From positions 1,798,001 through 1,862,000 of the forward strand of contig JAGYVD010000007.1 of assembly GCA_021209875.1 (NCBI GenBank): a stretch of 64,000 nucleotides of DNA, written 5' to 3'. This document shows positions 1 through 11,168 of the stretch, piece by piece (position 1 is the stretch's first letter; every line of letters starts with the position of its first letter). Position numbers and translations under genes: made by a program. The notes beneath the pieces were generated by a model, which saw only the letters and a list, made by a program, of their open reading frames with translations, was not told the origin of the DNA and did not search any database. This DNA comes from Rosellinia necatrix. Lineage: Eukaryota; Ascomycota; Sordariomycetes; Xylariales; Xylariaceae.

Positions 1-2054
1 GTCGCCCCTCTCTCACTCTCACTCCCTCCAGCCGTCCCGTCCCCCCCTTCCCCATACCCAACCGCTTGTTTGACCCGCGTCATCGGGAACTCGGCCCCAC
101 GATGTCATGCTTCTGCTGTGCGCGCTCTCGCTCGCGTTCGGGAGAGAGAGGGAGAAAGGAGAAAGAGAGAGAGCGCCCCGCATTTGCTGGCCATAAAACC
201 CCGACCATGGGACAAGCCCAGCCTGGACGGGTTTCATTAGCTGAAGCTTTGCCCTTCTCTGTGCCGCGTCTCGCCTGTCTCGTGTAGGTACATCCCGGGC
301 AGACGAAATTGCGGTGTGCTCGTTGGGAGACCTGCGCGCCTGCAGCCTATAGTCGAGGTTGCCGGGCCCAGCTGAACGCAGAGGCCCGTATACTATACTA
401 CCTGTGGTCGACCTCGCTCGTTCGCCCCCGTCCCCTCCCCCCCTTTCCTCCCATCCAGCGAAGAATTTTTCTTCAATTTATTTATTTCGGCTTACAGCCC
501 GACTCATACGCCCGTAATTCGGGTCCTTATCCGAGACTTTGTTTTTGCCCACCCGTGACCTTTCGCCTTCCACCTAGGTAGTTGCTCAAGGCATTATTAT
601 CTCCTGACGATCGACAACCCGGAGTTCGGTGAAGACGGCCGTGGTGGGCGATCCAGTTGTGGCCTGACTCATCCGGCCACTGACAACAAATCACCGCCTG
701 CAGATGCAAAATGCTACGGTTGAGCTGACATAGCCTCAGCTGATGGTGCCTGACCAACCCAAAAGGCTACGAGAGGGGTGGGAAAAAGGGGGGATCCCAC
801 CGAGATTAACTTTTCTTCGCCAAGTTCGCTACTGATTCGCGCAAAGGCGAAAGAAGGGAGGGAAGGGGGGGGGGGTTTGCACGTCATCCGTGGCATGCGT
901 TATGTTTGGATTAGGGGGATTTAGATGTCAGCAGTGCTGCTGCAAATAGCACGTCTCTGGTATGCGCCATACCATGCCCTGTGCCCGATGCGAATCAACG
1001 GGAACCATCGTCTCCCGCCTTGCGCGGTAGCTCGCCACTGCTTCGACCAAGCAATCTCCAGCACACACGTGCTGCTGCAAGGGGGTCGGAGCCTGCACGC
1101 CCTCTCGCCTTACCCTCTCGCTGTAATATTGAGCCCGTCGGCAGTTGTGAACCGATTGGTGGCGGGTTCTGAGGAGAAACACTAATCTGCGCTACATATA
1201 TGGTACACCTTCTTGGCCGCGTGCTCTAGTACGCGTGTATTTCAGAATCAGGATGGTATGTGCCGTCTAGCTATTCGCGTCTGCGAGAGGCGATCTCTTG
1301 TGATACGTCTGTTAGACTGCCTAGGTAGGTCTGGGTAGGTCTAGAAGATACCAGATGCAGCTTTCGGACCAGCACTAATGAGCTGTCTGTTATTCTCGGC
1401 CCACCGGTGAGTACCAGTATGATGAACATTATTGGCCCGGTGACTGGAACCGTAACTGGTGCCTCGAACGTTGTACGTACATTTGTGAGTATGCGGATTC
1501 ATAAACCACCACCTACTTACATACAGCATATAGCATACAGCATACAGGGATGACTGGACTGGAGATTGTGCGTGATCCAGTCAACTCTAGCAGCCCTAGT
1601 TTCCCAGTTTCCTACGTGCCTCTACGCAGCATTATTAAGTATATGCAATCTAAATAGTACATCCCCTCGCGGTTCAAGCAAAACCAGCCTCCGTCTAGCT
1701 TTCCTCTGCTTCGTCCCCATTCGCCATGGTATAATTATACAAATAAATTAACCCGCCGGCAGGTGTGGTCGGCGATTTTAAACGTCCGCCCAAATAAACT
1801 ACTCAAGTTGGATGACTCACCCTCTCTAGTTTCGGCGAGCCCCCCCCCCCCCCCCTCCCCTTCGCACGCCTCCGTCACCACCTCGTCCCAGCCTCCCCGC
1901 CCGCCTCACGATTTACAACGAGGTATCCGTCCTCGGCCGGCGCCTCCGCGGCTGATGTCGCCCGCCCGGTCCTGCGAGGGGCGCCACTGGCACATGCGGT
2001 CTCGACCGCTCGTCGTCGGAAGACATTTCGTCGCCGTCGTCCCAGGTATGCGGT
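1..2054. other. Intergenic region, no gene supported
   Basis: No reading frame here has convincing protein character. The stretch contains CT-rich and G- or C-homopolymer segments (C run near 1840-1855, G run near 865-875) and TAGGTAGGT words near 1322-1341. It lies beyond the 3' end of the minus-strand Helo-like gene, so its right end may include that gene's 3' UTR. Confidence 0.6.
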
Positions 2055-4089
2055 TCACGTCGAGCCGGATCCGTCCCCGGCCGCCCGTCCGCGACCCCGG
2101 GCCGCCGCCGTTGTGATTCCCGGATCGGCGCGAGGGGTGGACGCCCCGCCCGTTCTCGTGCTTGCTTGCCTGTGTTCCCGCGCATACCGTGGCTGCGGTC
2201 TGCGGATACCCGGGGTTTTAGCTGGATCCGGGGGGTCGTGGTGCCCGTTGCCCTCCGTACGGGGCGTGGTGGGTTTCCGGTTCTCTTTCGCCTGCGACCC
2301 GCGCCTCTCTCCGCTTGGACCATCGCTCGTCGAGCCCGGAAGTACGGGGCTCGTGCGGTCCCAGAGGTTTGGGGTGGAGTCAGGGTCGTGATCCGACGGT
2401 CTCCTTGGCCCCTCACTCCCGGGCGTCGTGGGCGGCGAGTCTTGGACATGCCCGTCATGGGGGGGGCGTGGGTTCGTACGACTGCTCCTTGCACTGGCCG
2501 TCCCCTTCTTCGATTCTGACGAAGTCGATTCCCGCGATCCATTGGCGTCAGGTACCCCGTCCGCCCCCGGTACCATCGGCCGAGTGATAAGACAGGTTTC
2601 TTTGGACCAATGCAGCTCGTCGTGAGATGACTGCAAGTATACTTGGGCTCTGGGCCCCGCGCACGGCTGAATGCGCGGCTTCATCGGATCCGACATATCG
2701 AGCGAGAAATATCGCCTTGATGAACTCGTCCGCGGCAGGTGTGCGAAGCCCTCGTCGGATATCGTGCCGGCCTCAGGTCGCTTCTATGTATTGTCAGTGC
2801 TGAACTAGATCTAAGCAAGAATAAAACTGTATGTATGCATTTCCCTCATCTCCGATGCGTAGTCCGAAATTCAAAGCAAAAGACTAACTCCCTTTTCAAT
2901 AAAAGAAGGATCAAGAGGACTTACGCTCCTGCTAGATGGCTTTCCAACCAGCCCATGTTGTGATATGTGGCCTACGTTTCCATCCGACCAGCTGGCACGC
3001 CCAACGGGCAGGGGTCGTAGTCTACTCGAGTTAACCGCTGGAGAAATGGCGTCGTCGTGCGGTGTTCCCATTTCGTGATCACTTGAATCATAATCCGTCG
3101 GCATCGGCGATATCGTCGAACATTCCTCACTGGTGCTTTCCGCTGGGTAACGGGACTGAGGGGGCAGCGAGCGTGGTCCGAGTTCGCCGGGCTCTCCTGA
3201 GACAGGGCGGCCGGGTCGCTTTCTTACACGTCTTGAGTGCGGTCTAATCACGCGACTAATGTGCCGTTGGATCCCCGACGTTGCAAGCATCGGGCTATCC
3301 GACTTGGGCACACCCGACTCATAGGCAGCCCCATGTCTCCTCTGGTGTTCAGCCAGCGAGGCATGGGCATGCCTGGAGAGAGGAACCAGGTTCCTGAGCT
3401 GCGCGAGATACGTTTCACTGCCCAATACACAAGGTTAACGGCCGCCTCATCTTATTCGGGCTGGGATACAATTTACGTGTCCGTGTGGTGCTTCATTGCT
3501 TGTTCCCACATAAAGAGCGTCGACGCGGCATTAACAGATACTGTAGCCTTCTGAACGCTCAGGCGTAGGTCCGTAAAATCCGGCTTATTGAAGAGATACC
3601 TAATTCTCTCCAGGAGGCTCTCTACGCAAACCCTCAACTGTCAATGGCCGTCCTCTTCCAAAACCGCGACCGAGTGTAAGTCTATGGGTGATAAGATTTC
3701 TCGGTAAGGGCGGGCAAAAAAACATAAACGCGAAAGCATCACATACCTAAACGCGTCATGTCCTCTCTGGCTAGCCCAGCAAAGCGATCCACCAGGTACT
3801 TCATCTTGGAATGAATGTATACGCATTGCTCCTCGATCTCAGAGATGTGTTTCTCTCGGTCATTCCGCTCCCCTGGCTCCATGGCCTGCACGGCACGCTG
3901 CGCGGACTGGGAGAACATCCCAAGCATCCCGGCAAAGTTTGCGGTGTCCATCAAGAAGGCCTTCACTTCCTCGGGTGCCTTGCGAATGACCTTGATGCAA
4001 TGGCGCAAGGCCGTCACGAGTCCCACGAATTGCCCCGTCAGCTGGGCGATGGCGGCTATGGAGCCGACCATGCCTATTGGTTCCACCAT
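2055..4089 (-). CDS. Helo-like N-terminal domain protein, four exons
   Basis: Proposed exons on the minus strand are 4089-3747, 3621-3477, 3417-2925 and 2783-2055. The introns are 125, 59 and 141 bp (donors GTATGT, GTAAAT, GTAAGT), all phases agree, and the product is 569 residues. Residues 1 to about 165 resemble the fungal STAND/NLR N-terminal (Helo-like) domain. It opens with MVEPIGMVGSIAAIAQLTGQ, followed by helical segments and, in exon 2, a segment with NKPDFTDLRLSVQKA and ending in FMWEQAM. The remaining 400 residues are Ser/Pro/Arg-rich and appear disordered. I see no NACHT, NB-ARC, ankyrin or WD40 region. In the family, this domain acts as a membrane-active or signalling module attached to NLRs, but many fungal proteins carry it alone. 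The fold call is fairly secure; the role is not. The 3' end is the weakest part, because a second minus frame ending at 1913 also looks partly coding and could be joined by a further splice. Confidence 0.75.
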
Positions 4090-5379
4090 GGCCGGTCAGG
4101 TAGCGCTTCTCGGAGGACGACGGCTACACTACTATTGTAGCAGTGAACATAGACAAGACAATGAAATAAAACAATTACAACTCGGAAGCCTGCGGTCTAG
4201 GATTTCGGTTCTAGCCTGTGTGGGCATTTCAAAAGGAGGTCACAGTGAAGCTCGTCGTAGGTACAAGTGATTAATATATTGGCGTCTAGGCATCGCCCAT
4301 GATAAATAGCCTACTACCCTCTTGTGCCATTGAGTTGAGGACGCCTTGAGAGGTCCCGCGACAAACCCACCCCGTCAATGTTTGGGGCTGAATGACTGCC
4401 ACGCATGAGGCGAAGCTACTATTTGGTTCAAAATACTATATTACTGGCTCGTGAATTCATAGCCTGCTTTATAGAGGACGAAGAATTACTTTGCTTCCCG
4501 TCAGGTTGCATTCTGGCTCCGCCTTCTCGCAATCCCAAGCACGCACGCGGCAGTCCGCGCCTCGTGGCGTCAGACTACCGCAACCATGGTGATATGTAAT
4601 TACTAGTTGCCTTACAAGACCCAGGAACCAATTCGCCTGCCGGTCTCCGAATGTGGATTAACATTGCGCCACACAACATCATTATAGCCGAGAGTGGATT
4701 AGTTCGAGTAGAGGCGGCCCAGACCTAACCTGCATATTGATCTATTACCGTGTATGAAGATAAGAATGGCCGTGAACCTAAACTGTAAGGTGCTTACCGG
4801 ATCTGTGGTATGGATGAGAACATTACCTAGGCACATTAGAGTCGTACTCCGATTCGACACCTTCAAAGGCAGGTCCATACCATCATGCACCAAAATTTCT
4901 GGACCTGTGTGCCTTTCATCATCTGCATCTACTAGTCGCCCGATTCGAAATGCAATGACAAGACTCTACTAATGGAATTGCTGGCTGTTTGCCTTTTAAC
5001 CCTCAGCGAGTACACGAATACGTTTCTTGCGTGGGGAATGTCTCGGGGGGCGGGACTAATGCTCGGTAATAGAAATGTGGGGTTTAGGTACCGCGGCATG
5101 ATAGGCGGCCTTATAAAATACTACATGGGGGCTCTAAAAAAAAAAAAGCCTACAACTTTACCTTGACACGCCATATAGAGAAATAATACGGAGATAAAGC
5201 AACTTCCATCGTCTTCTTCACCTCGAGAACAAAATAGGCGGAGGGCACGTCTCTTGGCAATTATATTAGTTTTGTAGCTTGAATACTTCATCTTACCACT
5301 CGAAAATAATAATCTTTGCCACTCCAAACGAGATAGAAGGACGAGGATTGAGGGGAAGGACAGAGAACCATCGACAAAA
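4090..5379. other. Divergent intergenic region
   Basis: This lies between the minus-strand Helo-like gene and the plus-strand GST-like gene, so it should hold both promoters. No gene-like frame was found. There is an A-run at 5137-5147. The minus-strand open frame at 5121-5405 overlaps the GST start and has no family resemblance. Confidence 0.5.
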
Positions 5380-6648
5380 ATGGCAACACCATCAGACCTC
5401 CCCATCGTGCTCTACCACTACGAGCACTCGCCCTATGCCAGGCGAGTCGTCTGGTATCTGAACCTGCGCAAGATCCCATATTCGCAATGCGTGAGTAGTG
5501 TTCCTAAAAATAAAATAAAACCACCACCAATCAATCCCCCACGTGTTCGCGAGTTTTCACTAACACGGCCACCTTTTTTTTTTTGGAAAAAAATAAACAG
5601 CTCCAACCCCGAATCATGCCGCGGCCGGACCTCGAGCTGCTGGGGGTGTCGTACCGGCGGATCCCGGTACTCAGCATCGGGCGGGACGTGTACGCGGACT
5701 CGCGGCTGATCCTGGAGAAGCTGGAGGCGCTGTACCCGGCGAGCGCCGCGCACCCGGGGATCAGCGCAGCGTCTGCAGCGTCTGCAGCAGCAGCAGCAGC
5801 AGCAGCAGGAGGAGGAGGTGGTGGTGGTGGGAGCGGTAGTGGCGCGGAGCGCGTGGCGCTGGAGCAGCTGCTGGCGACGCGGGCGGCGGACGGCGGCCTC
5901 TTCATGCGGGCGGTGCAGTGCATCCCGGCGGCGGCGTTCGCGGACGCGGCGTTCCAGCGCGACCGCGCGGCGCTCAACGGGATCGACGTCGACGCGCCGG
6001 GCGCCGCCCCCGCGCCGCTGTCGCGCGCCGTGCTGGCCCGGCAGCGCCCCGAGGCGCTGGCCGTCATGCGCCGCTGGGTGCGCTGGCTCGAGACCGGGCT
6101 GCTCGCCGACGGGCGGACCTGGATCCTCGACTCCAACACCACCACCTCCGCCGCCGGTGGTGGTGGTGCTGGCGGAGGTCCCTCGCTCGCCGACATCGAG
6201 GCCGCCTGGGTGCTGCACTGGGTGTCGGGCGTGCCGGGGCGCTGCCGGCCGACGTGCTGGGCCCGAGTCCGCGCCCCGCGTGACCGCGTGGCTCGCGCGG
6301 TTCGCCGCGGCCGTGGCGGCGGCCGGGAGGGCGGCGCCCGCCCCGGCGGCGCTGGGCGGCGAGGAGGCGGCTAGGCGGATCGCCGGGTCCCGGTTCGCGG
6401 AGCCCGAGGGGGAGGTCCTGCGCACGGACCCTACCGTCGTCGTCGGCGCCCTGGCGAAGGGCGCCCCGGTGAAGCTGTGGCCCACGGACTACGGCTTCTC
6501 GCATAAGGACTCCGGGAAACTTGTGTCCGTCGACGACAAGGAGTACGTCATCGAGTCCGAGGGCGCGTTTGGGAGCATCAGGATCCATGCGCCGAGGCAC
6601 GGGTTTACGATTTTGGCCGACAAAGGAGGCGTGTCTCCCAAGATCTAG
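5380..6648 (+). CDS. GST-fold protein, two apparent frame breaks
   Basis: Exon 1 is 5380-5490 and exon 2 starts at 5601 after a 110-bp intron (donor GTGAGT, acceptor AACAG, phase 0). The N-terminus (LPIVLYHYEHSPYARRVVWY) is a thioredoxin-fold GST N-domain, followed by the PQLELLGV-like loop and RRIPVLSIGRDVYADSRLIL, the glutathione-binding strand-turn with D-S. A run of about 13 Ala then Gly (5770-5840) is inserted before the helical C-domain. The C-terminal 80 residues (from GEVLRTDPTV) match the tail seen in fungal GST-like proteins. The frame breaks twice: at 6236-6239, where the G-run is one base short, and near 6265, where another base is missing. With two added bases the length is 386 residues. 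These could be sequence errors in GC-rich DNA or real inactivation; the intact family match downstream of both breaks favours error. Enzyme activity and substrate cannot be inferred. Confidence 0.82.
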
Positions 6649-7586
6649 ATTTCCCGTCCCGTAGAAATGCATATTTGATACCTGATAACAAGGATCTGTG
6701 TCTATTTACTCCCATCGGTTGTATTCAGCTTACTCAACCGTCATTTTGGGACGAGAACTTTGTTAGTGCGAGTGATCACGTAACCTAGGTTCCCATGTCT
6801 GTTTGTGCAAGTCTAGAAGCTGCGGGAGGAGCCGCATGTTGGGGATTGGATCGGATGCCTTCGGAAATGCATATCGGGGTAGGTAGTGTTACGCCGTCAC
6901 GTGTTTCTACTAGTAATGTAGGCGGTTGTCCTCGAGCAATAGAATGCTTGGATAGCCACATTCATAGGGGTTTGGTGAGTTAGTAATTATAGTGACTAAC
7001 CATGCGATGAAGACACGGCTGTGGAGGTTTTTACCGGTTAATATTAATCTGTAGGGTGCGCAGCCTGAGAATGTCATCCCTCAAAGCGGCTCGTAAAGAC
7101 TGACATTACCTTAGTACGATTTATTGTCTTACTGTACAACTAGTTCCAAGAACACCAATAAAAAAATTAAGAAAAAAAAAAAAAAAAGCTGCGGTTCATA
7201 CACCTTTGGCGTTCTGTATTTCTGTCGACCCACTTTTATCTTTCGTGTCGCGGCTCGATGACGACAACGGCTGATGTCGCTTAGGTGGCACGGCAGGTAC
7301 TGAGCAGGTACCAGCCCCATGCTACCTTGCAATGTGCAATTCCTCTCGTGGTGTTGGAGAGATATTACATTCCACCGCCGATCCGCGAACATTGGCTTTC
7401 GGTATCCGGTGAGAAATCGATATAATACTATGGGGGAGGACTGAGCGAGTCCAATGGCTAGTTATCTAGCTGGCATGTGGTGCTGAGATCTAGCTGAGAT
7501 ACTTGATCTCTAATTACCTAATGTCGCGCCAGGCTCGTGTCGCCGCCTCCGCTGGTACGATCAGTCTACCTGTGCGTAGGTACGTT

Positions 7587-7618
7587 GGTACTGTGGTACT
7601 GTGGTACTGTGGTACTGT
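7587..7618. repeat. 8-bp tandem repeat, four copies
   Basis: GGTACTGT is repeated four times without a mismatch. Confidence 0.95.
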
Positions 7619-8689
7619 CGTAGTGTATGCTGGGCAAGTTAAGCGACACAAGCTTTGGCGGCACCGTCACAGGACATTTAGCGGGGAAGCACCACCCCGA
7701 CTTGCAGGGCGTTGCGTCATCAGGGAGGACAAGCGTTTGTCTGTGGACGCGGCGAATAGGTAATATAGCATCGAAATGATTCGTAGTTGTTGTCACCTCC
7801 CAACGTTACAATCCTCGGCGACTTCAAGGATCTTTGGTCGCAATCGCTCATTATCGATCGGGGGAGTCTTGGTGTTTTTCCCTTTTTTTTTTCTTTTCTT
7901 TCCTTCTCGACCGTTCGAGCGTTCTAGGTGTTGCGGCATGGTTCGGGGCACAATGCGATCCAGCATTCAGGTTGGTGTTGATATGGGATCTAGGAGGACA
8001 GGAGCTGAGGGTGAATTCGCGTGTCTGCGAGCGTTCTATGTATAATCATTAATCATTCCTGCAAAGCCCAAAAATGGGGGGCAACATCATGCTCGTGATT
8101 GGCACCTACGTGGGGAGTAGAACGCCTGGTTCTGCTCTGTTCCCGCACTCTCATTCTCATTCTCATTCTCATACGTGGAATGGTCGATGCACGGTATGTA
8201 AATACGAAGCTGGCACTGTGGATATACTTGGTAGGCCCACTTTATCGGGAAATGACGTAACGTTGTCGCGAGATAATCCTTGCTGGGGGGAGACGCTACA
8301 AACTGGAGCCCCCCGGAGCAATTGTCAGTCCTGTCTCGCATCCTTTCTAAAGTACTCTGCCCTTTTCCCATTGTACGAGATAATTGCCGATACTCGGGAG
8401 GCAAGGGGAGGTTGTTGTTGGTAGGGCCATGCGGGAGTAGAGAGAGCACATAGACATGAAACCCAGCTATGCTGTGGAGGTAGGGGTAGGTAGGGTAGGG
8501 CAATAGTGCCCTGACATGTGCAAGTGCTTCTGACGAACCAGTTATTAATCGTTGTATTGCATTTATAAGCCAGGACCGGGCAGGCAGTATATGTTGGAAT
8601 CTGTGTAGGGCAGCTACACGACAAGCAATAAGCAATTCCTGCGAGCAATGAACGATGTTGGAATTGAGTGCATACTATGATACATGAGT

Positions 8690-8700
8690 ACATACATACA

Positions 8701-8734
<34 letters not shown>

Positions 8735-8742
8735 CATACATA
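8690..8742. repeat. CATA microsatellite
   Basis: Near-perfect tetranucleotide array. It creates spurious Met-Tyr-Val-Cys repeats in minus-strand frames. Confidence 0.95.
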
Positions 8743-11168
8743 ATATAACATACATACATCCATAGGAGGTCGTCTGTTTCTCTCATGCCTCTGTTACCTA
8801 AAACGAATAAAAAAAACGAATAAAAACGCCCAAAAACCACCCTAGTGCCGCACCAAGACGACCCGGGCTGCAGAAAGGATGGAAAGGATTCATCGTATGA
8901 GCAACGGCAAATTATCCACGAAGCCTGCACCTGGATAAGTTGTAGTGTAGGTTGTGGTGTGTACTACGCTTCTTCTTGGTGTGTCGGGCTCTCATTTGTC
9001 AGACACGTGGTCCAGGAGGACCGACCAGCGACCGATGAAGAGGCATGTCTCCACCACCGCACGGTCAATGGCTGTGTTGGTTGGCTGGTTTTGCCTGTGG
9101 GGGACTTGCTCGTCCTCAGGCAAATCCAGCCTGATTAAATTTTTTAACTTTTTTTTTTTTTTTTTTGGCGGCTCATAGTCCCCCCCAGGCCCCCCCCTTC
9201 CCCCAAGTCCCCAAGTCCCCAACCACTAGCTTTGCCACGCCCGGGACACCCACGGGATTTACCCTAAAGCAGGCAAGTCCCGTTTTCAGTCCTGTCTCTT
9301 TTGTTCTTTGTGACACAAGGTGGATGAATTAACTTGGGCTTGTCTAACCCGGATTGGTCGCCCTTCGGTGGCCAATGGTATAGAGAGTTGGATGATTTTG
9401 GATGATTTTGTCCTGCCGCTTTTATGCTAGCGTTGTTTCTTGGCTTTTTGGCCGTTCGAATCACGATCGCTTTTCCTAACTCGACCTCCCCCCGCTTGAA
9501 TAAGTTGCGTCCTCAGTCCGTGGTGCTATTGGACCAATACCCCAATGTCTGTCGTTTCATCGAGATCTGTTCTCGCTGACCAGCGGCATCTATATCGCTG
9601 CAAGGCGACCACGGCCGTGGCTAAAGGGGGGGGGGGGACGGGCTATCTTCAACATTTCGACTCAGCTATCTACATTAAGCTGCCTACATCAGATATGCTT
9701 TAAAGAACGCCGCTGAACGTCGCTTACACTACCCGGGTTGGTATCTATATCCCAGATCCAAGCACTGACCTAATTACGTCAAATCATCTCGCCAGTGCGC
9801 TCAATTCCTTACTGTATTACAGCCATTGACATTAATTGACAGGCGGCACACTGTATTATTAATCCTGAATGGGAAATGCAGACAACCACTCTTTGCACCT
9901 TTCCGTCATGGTGTGATTCAGGGCTGGATAGTGGACAAGGGGGTCACGCGATATTACCTAACTGTACTAGGGAAACCCAAGTAACAAATTTCAGTGAATT
10001 GCTTGAAGTGTACTTGGAGTCAACCCTCGCATTTTCGTCTTCGTTGCATTTCGAGTATAACTCTTTTGGTAGTGTAAGTAGATAAGTGCACCAGTGACTA
10101 CCGAGATGCTGTGTGCTGTAGGTAGGTTAGTGATGAGTTCATTATCAAGTCATTTGGACTACCTAGGTATAGTTACATGCCGCCCGCACATCCTGAGACC
10201 AATTCGTCCTTGAAGGTACGTACAGTGAAGCGACAGCATCAGCCTTATGTATATTCCCATATGGATGAACCTCCGACAGCAGATCGAACGGTCAGAGCTT
10301 GTGAACCACCTACACATACACTACCTACGACAACGTCTTGTCATAAGCCACCATCTGTTGAACAAGGGTGGGGGGAAATGCAACTATACAGAGTATGCAG
10401 TATAGTATGTGGTGTATGTATATTTATACGATTTTGGAGTATGAGGCATTGGGAGACCAGTCGTCGGTCGTCAGCAGAGAATCGTTCGACAAAACAAGCA
10501 GTCAGTAGGCGGTTATCACTATCAGGGTAAACAATAACCGATCTCGAGAGCGGCACTGTGAAGGTACTTCGTGATCGTCGCTCACAACCCGGCCGGGCTA
10601 TCATTGGCCGGGACGCCCCAACTGGGTCCCTGCGTGCCCACCCTTTTTCAGTTCGGGTCTGCACTAAAGACTCCTAGCAAATGGCCCGTCCGAAAAATTC
10701 GGGGGGCTTTTCCGTCTGCTGTGCCTGCCCTTCCCTGAAAAACCACCCCTTATGTCACTTCTTCCCTCATGACCTCATCGCACCAAACTCTCCCAGCACC
10801 CTTTCATGCCATCACCACCTACGCAACCACCACCACCACCACCACCACCAACACCACCACACGCCGGCGCCCACGTTCCGCAAGTGTGTTGACCAACCTG
10901 GACCCATCCTCGCCTGCCTTGTCGCCACAGGAGGCTTGCGCCATTCGGACTGCACGGCCTAGTTGTTGTGCTGGGCCGCTTCCATTGCCCTGCGGTGCTG
11001 TGCTTGCTTGTTGTTGTTGCTGCTGCAGCGGTGCTGGAGTCGAGGTGGTTTGCCTTTTCTTCTGCAGACTGCCTCCCTAAACCGTGCGTCAGACCATCGT
11101 TACATCATATTTCTCTCCCCAACACACGGCCATAATAAAAAAAAACCAACTTCGTCATCGTCGTCACC

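Larger units (their letters stand above)
6649..11168. other. 4.5-kb gene-free stretch
   Basis: No frame longer than about 120 codons has gene-like composition. The longest minus frames (8087-8930) read through a CATA microsatellite and overlap one another. The stretch holds simple repeats (listed separately), poly-T at 9149-9166 and a G-run near 9627. The right end (about 10.7-11.17 kb) should contain the promoter and leader of atf1, including CCACCA repeats at 10825-10860. Confidence 0.5.

Noticed and set aside
1913..2542. Second long minus-strand open frame overlapping the 3' exon of the Helo-like gene
   Set aside because: Arg-rich GC-driven composition for most of its length. Only its last 40 codons look coding, so it is noted as a possible alternative 3' end rather than a gene.
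8087..8930. Two long minus-strand frames with Met-Tyr-Val-Cys repeats
   Set aside because: The repeats come from the CATA microsatellite, and the frames overlap one another without any family match.
9430..9480. GTTCGAATC, a possible tRNA T-loop
   Set aside because: No matching T stem, anticodon arm or D-loop upstream.
10769..11080. His/Thr-rich frames before atf1
   Set aside because: Produced by CCACCA simple repeats in the promoter or leader.
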